This document shows positions 40,140 through 49,120 of a DNA stretch of 64,000 bases, piece after piece. Both the position numbers and the translations under genes were made by a program. The first letter of the stretch is position 1, and each line of letters starts with the position of its first letter. The stretch covers positions 501,001 through 565,000 of the forward strand of contig NZ_JAATWC010000001.1 of assembly GCF_012979235.1 (NCBI RefSeq), in the 5' to 3' direction. Origin of the DNA: Dissulfurirhabdus thermomarina. Its GTDB lineage: Bacteria > Desulfobacterota > Dissulfuribacteria > Dissulfuribacterales > Dissulfurirhabdaceae. The notes under the pieces are model-generated. The model saw nothing but the letters and a program-made list of their open reading frames with translations. It had not been told where the DNA came from and made no database searches.

Positions 40140-40685
40140 ATGGCATCGAGGGCGCCAGTCCGGGGGTGGATCGGGGCCGTTCTCTTGGGAATGGCCGCGG
40201 CCGCCTGTGCCCCGGCCGGCCCCGTCCCGACGGCCCCGCCGCCGGAGGAGGGCGGCCGGGCGGGGCCGCCGCCGGCCGCCGCCTCCCCGGCGGTGCTCCG
40301 GCGGGAGGCGGCCCTGCGGGAGGCCCTGGCCGGGCAAGGGCCGGTGGAGGTCCGCCGCACGGGTGCCGAGGTCCAGGTGGTGCTGGACGGCGCCTGGTGC
40401 TTTCCGTCGGCGGGCGACCAGGTGGCGCCCGAGGTCTACGGGATCCTGGACCGCCTGGCACAGGTGCTCCTGGAGACGCCCGGGGTCGGGGCGCGCGTGG
40501 AGTACCGGGCAGGGCCTGCCGCGGCCTTCCCCGCGGCCCAGCGGCGGGCGGAGGCGGTTAAGCGGCTTCTCGCCGTCCGCGGCCTGCCCCGGGCCGGCCT
40601 CACGGCCGTGGGGCGCCCCGGCGGCGCCGGGGCCCGGCCCGAGGTGGTGATCACCGTCGTGCCCCCGGCGCCGCCGGGGGAGTGA
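40140..40685 (+). CDS. Small lipoprotein with OmpA-like C-terminal domain
   Basis: About 181 residues. N-terminal signal peptide with lipobox ending AAAAC and a Pro-rich linker. The C-terminal part has an OmpA/MotB-like layout (EVYGILDRLAQVLLETPG, then AQRRAEAVKRLLAVRG), the peptidoglycan-binding pattern, though it is short and lacks a clear NxxLSxxRA motif. ATG 40140 gives the cleanest signal peptide; ATG 40122 is an alternative. Seven bases before glgC. Confidence 0.65.
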   Translation: MASRAPVRGWIGAVLLGMAAAACAPAGPVPTAPPPEEGGRAGPPPAAASPAVLRREAALREALAGQGPVEVRRTGAEVQVVLDGAWCFPSAGDQVAPEVYGILDRLAQVLLETPGVGARVEYRAGPAAAFPAAQRRAEAVKRLLAVRGLPRAGLTAVGRPGGAGARPEVVITVVPPAPPGE

Positions 40686-40692
40686 ACCACCC

Positions 40693-41964
40693 ATGCGGGA
40701 GACCTTCACCTTCGTCCTGGCCGGCGGCGTGGGGAGCCGCTTGAACGTCCTGGTCCGCCACCGGGCCAAGCCCGCGGTCCCCTTCGGCGGCATCTACCGC
40801 ATCATCGACTTCGTCCTCTCCAACGCCATGAATTCCGGGATCTCCCAGGTGGCGGTCCTCACCCAGTACAAGCCGCTCTCCCTCATGGAGCACATCGGCG
40901 ACGGCTCGGCCTGGGACTTCGCGGGCCGGACCCGGTGGATCAAGATCCTGCCGCCGCGGACCGGCGAGAAGGACTCCGACTGGTACAAGGGCACGGCGGA
41001 CGCCTGCCGCCAGAACCTCGACCTCCTGGCGGCCCATCCCTCCCGCCAGGTCCTGGTGCTCTCCGGCGACCACGTCTACCGCATGGACTACCGGGCCCTG
41101 GTCCGCCACCACCGGGAGCGGGGGGCGCGGGTCACGGTGGCCATGATGCCGGTCCCGTGGGAGGAGACCCACCAGTTCGGCATCGGCATCACCGACGGCG
41201 AGGGCCGGATCGTGGACTGGGAGGAGAAGCCCGCCCGGGCCCGGTCCAACCTCGCCTCCATGGGGATCTACGTCTTCGACACCGATTACCTGGTGCGCGC
41301 CCTCCGGGAGACCGGCGAGGTGGACTTCGGCCACCACATCCTGCCCGCGGCCATGGCCCGGGGCGACGTCCACGCCTTTCCCTTCGAGGGATACTGGCGG
41401 GACGTGGGCACAGTCGAGGCCTACTGGGCCGCCAACATGGATCTCATCCGGCCGGAGAGCGGCCTCGCCCCGGAAGACTGGGGGGTCTGCACCAACCTCG
41501 AGGCCGAGGGGCGTCCCGGCGACCGCCCCCCGGCCCGCCTGCTCCCCGGCGCCGAGGTCCGGTCGTCCATCCTGGGGCCCGGCTGCGTCATCGAGGGACG
41601 GGTGGAGGGTTCGATCCTCTCGCCGGGGGTCCGGGTGGCCCGGGGGGCCGAGGTCTCCGGGTCCATCCTCATGCACGGGACCCGGGTGGGGCCGGGGGCG
41701 GTCCTCCACCGGGTGATCGCCGACAAGGAGGTGGTCGTGGGGGCCGGGGCCCGGGTGGGCCACGGGGACCCGGGCAGGGCCAACCGGTCCTTCCCGGGGC
41801 ACCTCCGGAGCGGCCTCACCCTGGTCGCCAAGGGGGCCGTGGTGCCCGACGGGGCCGTGGTGGGGACCAACTGCGTGGTGGGGGGCGAGGGCGAAGGCGG
41901 CGGGTGGCCCCCGGGCGGGGTCGTCGGCGACGGGGAGTGCGTGGGGCTGGCGGCGGCGCCGTGA
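40693..41964 (+). CDS. glgC: Glucose-1-phosphate adenylyltransferase
   Basis: ADP-glucose pyrophosphorylase for glycogen synthesis, 423 residues. It has FVLAGGVGSRLNVL, KPAVPFGGIYRIIDFVLSN, WYKGTADA, LSGDHVYRMDY and the C-terminal beta-helix. The N-terminal catalytic loop reads GSRLNVLVRHRAKPAVPFGG. No other glycogen gene is adjacent. Confidence 0.93.
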   Translation: MRETFTFVLAGGVGSRLNVLVRHRAKPAVPFGGIYRIIDFVLSNAMNSGISQVAVLTQYKPLSLMEHIGDGSAWDFAGRTRWIKILPPRTGEKDSDWYKGTADACRQNLDLLAAHPSRQVLVLSGDHVYRMDYRALVRHHRERGARVTVAMMPVPWEETHQFGIGITDGEGRIVDWEEKPARARSNLASMGIYVFDTDYLVRALRETGEVDFGHHILPAAMARGDVHAFPFEGYWRDVGTVEAYWAANMDLIRPESGLAPEDWGVCTNLEAEGRPGDRPPARLLPGAEVRSSILGPGCVIEGRVEGSILSPGVRVARGAEVSGSILMHGTRVGPGAVLHRVIADKEVVVGAGARVGHGDPGRANRSFPGHLRSGLTLVAKGAVVPDGAVVGTNCVVGGEGEGGGWPPGGVVGDGECVGLAAAP

Positions 41965-41979
41965 GGGGCGGCCCCGGCG

Positions 41980-42867
41980 TCAGCCGTCGCCCCCGAGCCA
42001 GCTCACGGCCTCCTCGGGGAGGGCCTTCAGGAACATGACGTGGATCCGCGCGTCGTCCTCCTGGCCGCGAAGGGCCCGGACGACCCCGAAGATCTGGAAC
42101 TCGAGGGGCGGGGACGGTGCGCCTCCCTCCTCGCCGGCGGACGGCGCCAGGTGGAAGTGCACCATGACGAGCCGGTTGAAGAGGTTCATGTCCGGCGCCG
42201 ACGGGGCGGCCAGGCAGAGGCCGCCGGTGGAGACGTCCACCAGCCGGCCGGGGATGGGGGTGGTCTGGGCCAGGTCGTCCTGGAGGGGACTGGCGGCGCG
42301 CTTGGCGGGGTCGTAGAGCACGTCGACGACGCCCGGGCCGGCATCGCCGGCCGCCCCGCCGCCTTCGGGTTCGCCGGGATCTGCCTCCGCCGGGGCCGCC
42401 TCGCCGAGGCGGATGTCCCGGAGGATCTCCAGTTCTCCGGCCTCCATCTTGGCCACCAGGACGTCCGGCAGGCGCCAGGCCTTGACCGCTACCTCGCCGG
42501 CCGGGCGGTACCGGCGCTGACACCGGGGGTCTTCGACGTGGAGCTGGACGCGGTCCACGAAGACCTTCTCCGCCGAGGTCTGGAGGACGAAGCGGCGCCC
42601 GTCGTCCGCCGGGACGACCACGATGACCCGTTCGCCGGGTTTGATCGACGCGGCCAGGGTGTCGCTTTCCACCAGGAGCCGCCGGTCCCCGAGATCCTGG
42701 ACCGGGACCGGCAACAGGTGGGAGCGGAGCAGCAGCCGGGCCTTCCGCCGGCCCGAGAGGAGTTCTTCCCGCAGGGGGGCCTCGATCCCCTCCAGGCTGG
42801 AGACCTGGATGTTGCGGCGGTCGAGGAGTTCCTTGAGGTAGTGGGCGAGTTCGATGGTGAGACGCAT
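41980..42867 (-). CDS. PilZ-domain protein
   Basis: 295 residues with a YcgR-like layout: an N-terminal flagellar-brake-type domain (to about 125), RRYRPAG (the RxxxR end of PilZ), an Ala/Glu-rich low-complexity stretch (about 175-205) and LVDVSTGGLCL (DxSxxGG). This is the c-di-GMP binding signature, so it is a probable c-di-GMP effector, perhaps of motility given the chemotaxis genes. ATG 42867. Confidence 0.8.
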   Translation of the reverse strand: MRLTIELAHYLKELLDRRNIQVSSLEGIEAPLREELLSGRRKARLLLRSHLLPVPVQDLGDRRLLVESDTLAASIKPGERVIVVVPADDGRRFVLQTSAEKVFVDRVQLHVEDPRCQRRYRPAGEVAVKAWRLPDVLVAKMEAGELEILRDIRLGEAAPAEADPGEPEGGGAAGDAGPGVVDVLYDPAKRAASPLQDDLAQTTPIPGRLVDVSTGGLCLAAPSAPDMNLFNRLVMVHFHLAPSAGEEGGAPSPPLEFQIFGVVRALRGQEDDARIHVMFLKALPEEAVSWLGGDG

Positions 42868-43039
42868 GGCCGGCACGGGCGGTGCGTCCGCCCTTGTTCG
42901 GTGATAGCAGGGGCGGTGCCGGGATGTCAACCGGGACGCGCGCCCGGGGCCGCTCGACAAACGGGCGCGAAGGTGCTAGAAGTCCGTGCCCGGGGGTAGG
43001 GCCGGAAGGGCCCGCCCGCAATACGAGGAGGCGAGCATC

Positions 43040-43603
43040 ATGGTGGACACGACCCAGTACACCCTTTTCAGCGGCGGCCTCAAGGGGGCCGAGGCGGAAT
43101 TCGGGATCAACGCCGAGCGGTGGGGGCTCCGGGAGGTCACCTTGTCCTTCCGGGGGCACGAGATGGCCAGGGCCAAGGACGTCCGGGTCCTCAGCGAGGA
43201 GGAACTCCGCCGGGGCGACATCAGCATGGAGATCGTCTCCAAGCGCATGGGCCGGACCTACGCGGAGGCCGAGAAGATCCGCCGGGTCCTCCAGTCCATC
43301 TTCCACATGGTGAACAACGGCTACCAAGTCTTCGCCGTGGGCTGGATCCAGCCAGACGGCACCGTCAAGGGCGGCACCGGCTGGGGCGTGGAGCTGGCCA
43401 AGCTCTTCAACCGGCCCCTGAGCGTCTTCGACCAGGACCGGAACCGATGGTTCACCTGGGACGGGCACCAGTGGGTGCCGGACGACCCCGCCATCGTTCA
43501 CAAGACCTTCGCCGGGACCGGGACGCGGTACCTCACCGAGGAGGGCCGGCGGGCCATCCGGGACCTCTTCGAGCGGTCCTTCGGCCCGCCGCCCCAAGGG
43601 TAG
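43040..43603 (+). CDS. SLOG/Rossmann-like nucleotide-binding protein of unknown function
   Basis: 187 residues, starting YTLFSGGLKGAEAEFG and containing RTYAEAEKIRRVLQSIFH, VKGGTGWGVELAKLFNRPLSVFDQ. The SGG...GAE and GGTGWG...FNRPLSVFD pieces look like a SLOG-type fold that binds nucleotide derivatives. No specific function is known to me. ATG 43040 follows GAGGAG. Ten bases before the CobD-like gene. Confidence 0.6.
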   Translation: MVDTTQYTLFSGGLKGAEAEFGINAERWGLREVTLSFRGHEMARAKDVRVLSEEELRRGDISMEIVSKRMGRTYAEAEKIRRVLQSIFHMVNNGYQVFAVGWIQPDGTVKGGTGWGVELAKLFNRPLSVFDQDRNRWFTWDGHQWVPDDPAIVHKTFAGTGTRYLTEEGRRAIRDLFERSFGPPPQG

Positions 43604-43612
43604 CCCTGGGCC

Positions 43613-44704
43613 GTGCTGCACGGGCACGGCGGGGACGTCCACGGGCTCGCCCGGGAGCTCGGCCGTTCCCCCGGCGAGATCCTTGACTTCAGCGGGAACA
43701 TCAGCCCGCTGGGCCCCCCGGAGGGGCTCCGGGAGGCCCTCTTCGCCTGCTATCCCGAGGTGCGGTTCCTGCCGGAGGTGGATTCCCGCTCCCTCCGGGA
43801 GGCCCTGGCGGCGCGCTACGGGGGGGACCCGGAGGGCTATCTGGTGGGCGCCGGGACCACCGAGTGGATCCATCTCCTGCCGGCGGCGCTTCGGGCCGAT
43901 CCCGTGGTGGTGCCGCTGCCCACCTACGCCGACTACGCCGACGCCGCCCGCCAGGCGGGCCGGCCGCTCCGGATGATCGGCCCCTGGCCCGGCCCCGGGG
44001 AGGAGGAGGCCCTGGCCGCGGCCCTCTCGGCGGCGGCGGAAGAGGGGGACCGGCCCCTCTGCTTCGTCTGTAACCCCAACAACCCCACCGGGCGCTTTCT
44101 CGACCCCGACGCCCTCCGGGCCCTGGCCGAGGGCCATCCCCGGGCGGCCTGGGTGGTGGACGAGTCCTACGCCCCCTTCGTGGGGCCGGACGCGGCGACC
44201 TCGCTCCTGGCCCGGGAACTGCCGGGGAACCTCCTGGTACTGCGGTCCTTTTCGAAGATCTACGGTGTCCCCGGTCTCCGGATCGGGTTCGCCGCCGGGG
44301 CGCCGGCCCTCCTCGCGCCGCTCCGGGCCGCCGCCCGGCCCTGGTCCGTGGACCGGCTGGCCCAGGTGGCCGGGGTCTTCCTGCTAGGGGCGACCGGCTA
44401 CGAGGAGCGGGTGCGCGGCTACTGGCCGCCGGAGCGGGACCGCCTCCTCGCCGCGATCGCCGAGGCGGCGCCCTTTCTCCGGCCCCGGCCGGGGGCCGCC
44501 CACTTCACCCTGTGCGAGGTGAGGCCCCCCTGGACCGCCCGGGAGCTGACCGGCGCGCTCCGCCGCCGGGGCATCCTCGTCAGGGACTGCGGGAACTTCG
44601 AGGGGCTGCGGGGGGAATGGGTGCGGATCAGCCTCCGCACGCCCCGGGAGAACGCGGCTCTGGTCCGGTGTCTCCGGGAGATCGCGGGGGAACGGAGCGG
44701 CTGA
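43613..44704 (+). CDS. CobD-like threonine-phosphate decarboxylase / aminotransferase
   Basis: Fold-type I PLP enzyme, 363 residues. It begins HGHGGDVHGLA and has SGNISPLGPP, FVCNPNNPTGRF and the PLP lysine segment FSKIYGVPGLRIG. The HGG start and NP..P are typical of CobD/CobC, which makes the aminopropanol arm of cobalamin; HisC is a less likely alternative. No cobalamin genes are adjacent. GTG start at 43613. Confidence 0.8.
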   Translation: MLHGHGGDVHGLARELGRSPGEILDFSGNISPLGPPEGLREALFACYPEVRFLPEVDSRSLREALAARYGGDPEGYLVGAGTTEWIHLLPAALRADPVVVPLPTYADYADAARQAGRPLRMIGPWPGPGEEEALAAALSAAAEEGDRPLCFVCNPNNPTGRFLDPDALRALAEGHPRAAWVVDESYAPFVGPDAATSLLARELPGNLLVLRSFSKIYGVPGLRIGFAAGAPALLAPLRAAARPWSVDRLAQVAGVFLLGATGYEERVRGYWPPERDRLLAAIAEAAPFLRPRPGAAHFTLCEVRPPWTARELTGALRRRGILVRDCGNFEGLRGEWVRISLRTPRENAALVRCLREIAGERSG

Positions 44705-44712
44705 CGCCGGTC

Positions 44713-45045
44713 TCAGGCCTTGACGCCGGCGGCCTCCAGGACGCGGTCGGCGAACCCCAAGAGGAAGGTCCGCTGCTGGGGGGTGGCGTAGGCGATGCAG
44801 GCGCACCGGAGCTTCTTCCGGCTACGGACGAGCAATTCGAAGGAGACCCGGTCGCGTCCCACCTCCACCGCCAGGCAGTGGGGCCGGCACTCCCGGTGCG
44901 CGAACTGTTCCGGGCCGAGGAGGTCTTCCGGGACCTCCAGCCAGTAGAGGCCGCCCACTTCCGCCGGCTCGCAGGCGCGGTCCAGCTCGGCCCGGACCCG
45001 CTCGACCTCCTCGGGCCGGAGTTGATCGATGAGGTACTGGCGCAT
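44713..45045 (-). CDS. Small conserved-looking protein of unknown function
   Basis: 110 residues, not recognised. It contains HRECRPHCLAVEVG and RKKLRCACIAYATPQQ, with four cysteines in two pairs, and a helical start (QLRPEEVERVRAELDRA). The start ATG 45045 has a strong AAGGAGG site, which supports a real gene. Convergent with the CobD-like gene, divergent from pabBC. Confidence 0.7.
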   Translation of the reverse strand: MRQYLIDQLRPEEVERVRAELDRACEPAEVGGLYWLEVPEDLLGPEQFAHRECRPHCLAVEVGRDRVSFELLVRSRKKLRCACIAYATPQQRTFLLGFADRVLEAAGVKA

Positions 45046-45204
45046 CTCGCCTCCTTGTGCCATGTTGCCCCGGGAAGGACCGGAGAGTCCCATCTTACCC
45101 GCCTGGGCGGATTTTGTCCCGGGCTCCGCGGGCATCCGGCGATGGGCGCGCGGCCGTCCCGTCCTGGATGCATGACATGAAGAGTCCACCGGGTGCGAGT
45201 GTCC

Positions 45205-47100
45205 ATGGAAAGGGAACCCTACGTCACCGGCGCCCTCTATCCCCTCGACGTCGTGCCGCTGCTGGAACGCCTCCGGGAGGAGCCGGCCTACGTGCTCCTC
45301 GAGACGGCCCGGATCGCGGGAGACGACCGCCGCTCCTTCCTCTTCCGCCGGCCGGAGGCCGTGCTGACCGCCTCGGGGCCGGAGGACCTGCCGGCCTTCT
45401 TCGCGGCGGTGGAACGGGCCCTGGCCCGCGGCCGGTACCTGGCGGGGTGGTGGGCCTACGAGTGGGGCTACGCCCTGGAGCCCAAGCTCCACGGGCTCCT
45501 CGATCGGCGGCGTCCGGCCGGGCCCCTGGCCTGGCTCGGGGTCTTCCCCGAGCCGGAGGTCTTCGTCCATGCCCCGGACGGGCCGGCCTTTCCCGGGCCG
45601 GTCCCCGACCTCCGCGGCCGGATCGGCCCCCTGGCGCTCAACGTGGATCCGGCGGCCTACGCCGAGGCCATCGGGGAGGTCCAGGAGCGGATCGCCGCGG
45701 GCGAGACCTATCAGGTGAACTACACCCTCAAGGGGCGCTTCTCCTACCGGGGCGACCCGGAGGCGCTCTACCTCGCCCTCCGGGCCCAACAGGCGGTCTC
45801 CTACGCGGCCGTGGTCCGGGACGGGGACCGCTGGATCCTCTCTCTCTCGCCGGAGCTCTTCCTCCGGCGCCGGGGGGCGCGGGTCACCACCCGTCCCATG
45901 AAGGGGACGGCGGGCCGGGGGCGGACCACGGCGGAGGATCGGGAGATCGCCCGTCGGCTGGCGGCCGACGGGAAGAACCGGGCCGAGAACGTGATGATCG
46001 TCGATCTCCTCCGCAACGACATCGGCCGCCTCTGCCCGCCCGGGGGGGTGGCGGTCCCCGAGCTCTTCACGGTGGAGCGCTACGAGACCCTCTTCCAGAT
46101 GACCTCCCGGATCGACGGCCGGCTCCGGCCGGGGGTCTCGTGGGAGGCACTCCTGCGGGCGGCCTTTCCCTGCGGCTCGGTGACGGGGGCGCCGAAGCTC
46201 CGCACCATGGAGATCATCGCCGACCTGGAGCGGGAGCCGCGGGGGGTCTACACCGGTGCCGTGGGCTACCTCGGGCCCGGGGGGGAGGGGACCCTCAACG
46301 TGGCCATCCGGACCGTGGTGCTGGAGGGCGGAATGGGCGAGATCGGCATCGGCAGCGGGGTCACCGCCGGGTCCGACACCGGGGCGGAGTACGAGGAGTG
46401 CCGGGTGAAGGCGGCCTTCGTGACCCGCCGCCGGCCGGCCTTCGCCCTGGTGGAGACCCTGCGCTGGGATCCCCCCGGCGGGGGGGTGAAGACGCCGGCC
46501 GGCGGCTACTCGGACCTCGAGGCGCACCTGGCCCGCCTGGCCGACTCGGCGCATTACTTCGGGTTCCGGTGGCGGCCGTCGGCGGTCCGCCGGGCCTTGG
46601 CCGAGGCCGCCGGGGCCCTCGACCCGGGGGCGGGCCCGCACCGGGTCCGGCTGCGCTACACCTTCGAGGGGCGGGCCGAGGTCACCTCGGCCCCGCTGGG
46701 TGCCGGCCTCCGGGAACCCCTGGCCGTGGGGCTTTCCCCGGAACCGGTCCGGAGCGACGACCCCTTCCTCTTCCACAAGACCACCCACCGGCCGCTCTAC
46801 GAGCGGGAGGCGGCCCGGGCCCGGGCCGCCGGCCTCGACGAGTGTCTCTTCGTGAACGAGCGGGGGGAGGTCACCGAGGGGACCTTCACCAACCTCTTCC
46901 TCCCCCTGGAGGACGGACGCCTGGCCACCCCCCCGGCGGGCGCCGGCCTCCTCGGGGGCGTGCTCCGGCAGGGTCTCCTCGCGGCCGGCCGGGCCGTGGA
47001 GCAGGCGCTCACCCCGGCGGACCTGGAGCGGGCCCCGGCCTTCTACGTGGGCAACTCGGTCCGGGGACTCCTCCGGGCGAGGTGGCAGGGCCCCTTCTGA
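45205..47100 (+). CDS. pabBC: Aminodeoxychorismate synthase component I fused to 4-amino-4-deoxychorismate lyase
   Basis: 631-residue fusion for p-aminobenzoate in folate synthesis. The PabB part (to about 400) shows YQVNYTLKG, TRPMKGTAGRG, NVMIVDLLRNDIGR, PCGSVTGAPK and GIGSGVTAGSD. The PabC part (about 410-631) is a fold-type IV PLP lyase with HKTTHRPLYE and the ending GLLGGVLRQGLL. A GTG at 45193 is an alternative start. The glutamine amidotransferase PabA is not adjacent. Confidence 0.93.
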   Translation: MEREPYVTGALYPLDVVPLLERLREEPAYVLLETARIAGDDRRSFLFRRPEAVLTASGPEDLPAFFAAVERALARGRYLAGWWAYEWGYALEPKLHGLLDRRRPAGPLAWLGVFPEPEVFVHAPDGPAFPGPVPDLRGRIGPLALNVDPAAYAEAIGEVQERIAAGETYQVNYTLKGRFSYRGDPEALYLALRAQQAVSYAAVVRDGDRWILSLSPELFLRRRGARVTTRPMKGTAGRGRTTAEDREIARRLAADGKNRAENVMIVDLLRNDIGRLCPPGGVAVPELFTVERYETLFQMTSRIDGRLRPGVSWEALLRAAFPCGSVTGAPKLRTMEIIADLEREPRGVYTGAVGYLGPGGEGTLNVAIRTVVLEGGMGEIGIGSGVTAGSDTGAEYEECRVKAAFVTRRRPAFALVETLRWDPPGGGVKTPAGGYSDLEAHLARLADSAHYFGFRWRPSAVRRALAEAAGALDPGAGPHRVRLRYTFEGRAEVTSAPLGAGLREPLAVGLSPEPVRSDDPFLFHKTTHRPLYEREAARARAAGLDECLFVNERGEVTEGTFTNLFLPLEDGRLATPPAGAGLLGGVLRQGLLAAGRAVEQALTPADLERAPAFYVGNSVRGLLRARWQGPF

Positions 47101-47124
47101 GCCCGGGACCGTTGCAGCGGCTGG

Positions 47125-47826
47125 TCAGAACGAGAGGGTCTCGCCGGGTGCCAGCGCCGTCATCCGGACGTTGGGGGCGATCTCCCGGAGCGCCGCGTCG
47201 AAGGCCGCCACGGTCCCGGTGAGGACCGGGAAGGTCCCGAAGTGCATGGGAATCGCGGTCCTCGGCCGGATGAGGCGGCAGGCGTGGGCCGCCTCCTTGG
47301 GGCCCATGACGTAGTGGCTCCCGATGGGGATCATGGCCACCTCGGGGCGGTAGAGTTCCCCGATGAGGGCCATGTCGCCGAAGAGCGCCGTGTCGCCGGC
47401 GTGGTAGAGGGCGGTGCCGCCCTCCAGGCGGATGACGAAGCCCGCCGCCGCCCCGCCGCAGATGATCCGGTCGTCTTCCTGGATGGAGGAGCTGTGGAGG
47501 GCGGGCACCATGGTGAGGGTGACGCCCTTGGTGGTGTAGGTGCCGCCGATGTTCATGCCCGTGACGTTGGGGAGACCCTTCCCCAGCAGGTACTGCTGCA
47601 CCTCGTGGATGGCCACCACCTCGGTGTCGGAGGAGCGGCACAGGGCCGCGCAGTCGCCCAGGTGGTCGCCGTGGGCGTGGGTGATGAGCACCAGGTCGGG
47701 CGGCTCGGGCGGCGGGGCGTCGGGGGCCGAGGGGTTGCCGAGCCAGGGGTCGATCCAGATGGACAGGTCCGCGTCCGACGTCACGCGGAAGGCGGAGTGG
47801 CCGAAGAAGGTGATCTCTCTCGCCAT
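47125..47826 (-). CDS. UPF0173-type metal-dependent hydrolase (metallo-beta-lactamase fold)
   Basis: 233 residues. The metal motif is THAHGDHLGD, with HS, HAGDTALFGDM and PMHFGTFP downstream; the start FFGHSAFRV is typical. No substrate is established for the family. Overlaps the HD gene by 46 bases and shares its transcript. Confidence 0.88.
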   Translation of the reverse strand: MAREITFFGHSAFRVTSDADLSIWIDPWLGNPSAPDAPPPEPPDLVLITHAHGDHLGDCAALCRSSDTEVVAIHEVQQYLLGKGLPNVTGMNIGGTYTTKGVTLTMVPALHSSSIQEDDRIICGGAAAGFVIRLEGGTALYHAGDTALFGDMALIGELYRPEVAMIPIGSHYVMGPKEAAHACRLIRPRTAIPMHFGTFPVLTGTVAAFDAALREIAPNVRMTALAPGETLSF

Positions 47827-48389
47827 GGTTCGAAGTCCTCCAGGGGGTCCAGGTTGAGCCGATCGAGGTCGCCGGGCCCGATGTCGAGCCCCGCGAAGAG
47901 CCTCGCCTCGAGGCCCCGGGTCTCCGCGTGGAGCCGGCGGAGCCGCTCCCGCTTCTCCGGGGTGACCCCGTAGCGGGCCACGAGGTCCGCGAAGCGTTCG
48001 TCGAGGTCCACCACCCGGTGGTGCATCACCCGCTTGTCCGCGTAGAAGACCACCTGGGCCTCGTTGGGCGGGGCGGCCAGCACCTCCGGCCGGAGGCGGA
48101 CGTGCTGGCCGACGACGTCCGCCGCCTCCGCCCAGCCCCGGGCCTCGAGCACCGCCGCCGCCGTCCGGGCGTGATCCTCCCCGGTCTCCAGGGACCGCAT
48201 CTTGGTGAGGTCGTGCAGGAGGCAGCCAGCGGCCACCAGGGTGGGGTCGATCCGGCGGCCGGCGGCGGCGAGCCTCCCGGCCAGCAACTCGCCCGCCTGG
48301 GCCACGCGGAGGCTGTGCGCCACGATGTGGGGCGGGACCCGGTGGGCCCGGAGGAGCCCCAGGCACTCGGCGCGGGTGGGGATGCTCAT
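47781..48389 (-). CDS. HD-domain protein
   Basis: 202 residues. The metal site is visible as H25 in AHSLRVAQ, HDLTK and the later DKRVMHH. Predicted phosphohydrolase of the HDIG-like class; the substrate is unknown. Its long C-terminal tail overlaps the metallo-hydrolase gene. Confidence 0.82.
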   Translation of the reverse strand: MSIPTRAECLGLLRAHRVPPHIVAHSLRVAQAGELLAGRLAAAGRRIDPTLVAAGCLLHDLTKMRSLETGEDHARTAAAVLEARGWAEAADVVGQHVRLRPEVLAAPPNEAQVVFYADKRVMHHRVVDLDERFADLVARYGVTPEKRERLRRLHAETRGLEARLFAGLDIGPGDLDRLNLDPLEDFEPWRERSPSSATPPSA

Positions 48390-48756
48390 GCCGGCACTAT
48401 GCCAAAGGCCGCCTCCCCTGGCAACCGGCCCGGAGATGTCCGGGGAAGAGGAATCGGAAGAAAAACGGAGATCGCGGCAGGTCGCGGGGGTGACCCGTCT
48501 GTTGAAATCTTGTGGAAAAGTCTTTAATTAGTTGAAATAAAAGAAAAAAAATGCAGCAGGATTTTGGCCCTTTTCCCCGTTGCTTAGCGACCGGGGTCGG
48601 GATTTTTACGACAGCAGGGTCTCCTACCGGCTGTTGAATCCGGCGGACGCGGTCCGGCCAAATCCCGTCGCCATCCGCTTTGACACCTCCAAGGGGGGCC
48701 GGTAAAAAGGCACCTGTTCAATGTCTCAATCCTCGACCCTCGACGAGCGGGACAGG
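48390..48756. other. AT-rich intergenic region with a DnaA-box match; possible oriC part
   Basis: No gene. TGTGGAAAA (48511-48519) is the reverse complement of TTTTCCACA, which fits TTWTNCACA. It is flanked by GTTGAAAT direct repeats (48501-48508 and 48531-48538) and an AT-rich run (48521-48554) that could unwind. With dnaA downstream this suggests an origin or an autoregulated dnaA promoter. Only one box was seen, so an origin is uncertain. Confidence 0.4.
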
Positions 48757-48925
48757 CTTGATGACCTCGTAAAAAAGGCCTCTGAGTGGATGGCTCCGCA
48801 AAAAAATCGCCAAATGCACGGCGCGAAGATGTCGAGATGATGAAGCGGCCTTCTGATACGCTGCGGTGACGAGTCGCACCGAGGCACCGCCGCAGTCGGC
48901 GATTTTTTGCGACGCCATCAGGCTC
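48757..48925 (+). repeat. Imperfect inverted-repeat element, copy 2
   Basis: Same unit as 30321-30480. Here the ends are well kept: GATGGCTCCGCAAAAAAATC (48789-48808) mirrors GATTTTTTGCGACGCCATC (48901-48919) with few mismatches. The whole unit could fold into a long stem with a branched middle. No coding sequence. Lies between the AT-rich region and dnaA. Confidence 0.75.
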
Positions 48926-49120
48926 CTTCTTGTCCACGCGACGGAGGTGCCCCTCGGTCGGATTTCGGCCGACCGGTGGCCGTTTCGGCCGCCCCGGGCC
49001 CTCCGTGATTCGACCCTTGCAGGGGAATGGTCCCGGGCCGTTTCGGGCCCGCGGCCGGTTCGTCGGAAGCGCTCCTCCGGACCGGGGAGGGCGGTGCAGC
49101 GTTCCAACGAGGAGAGCGGG

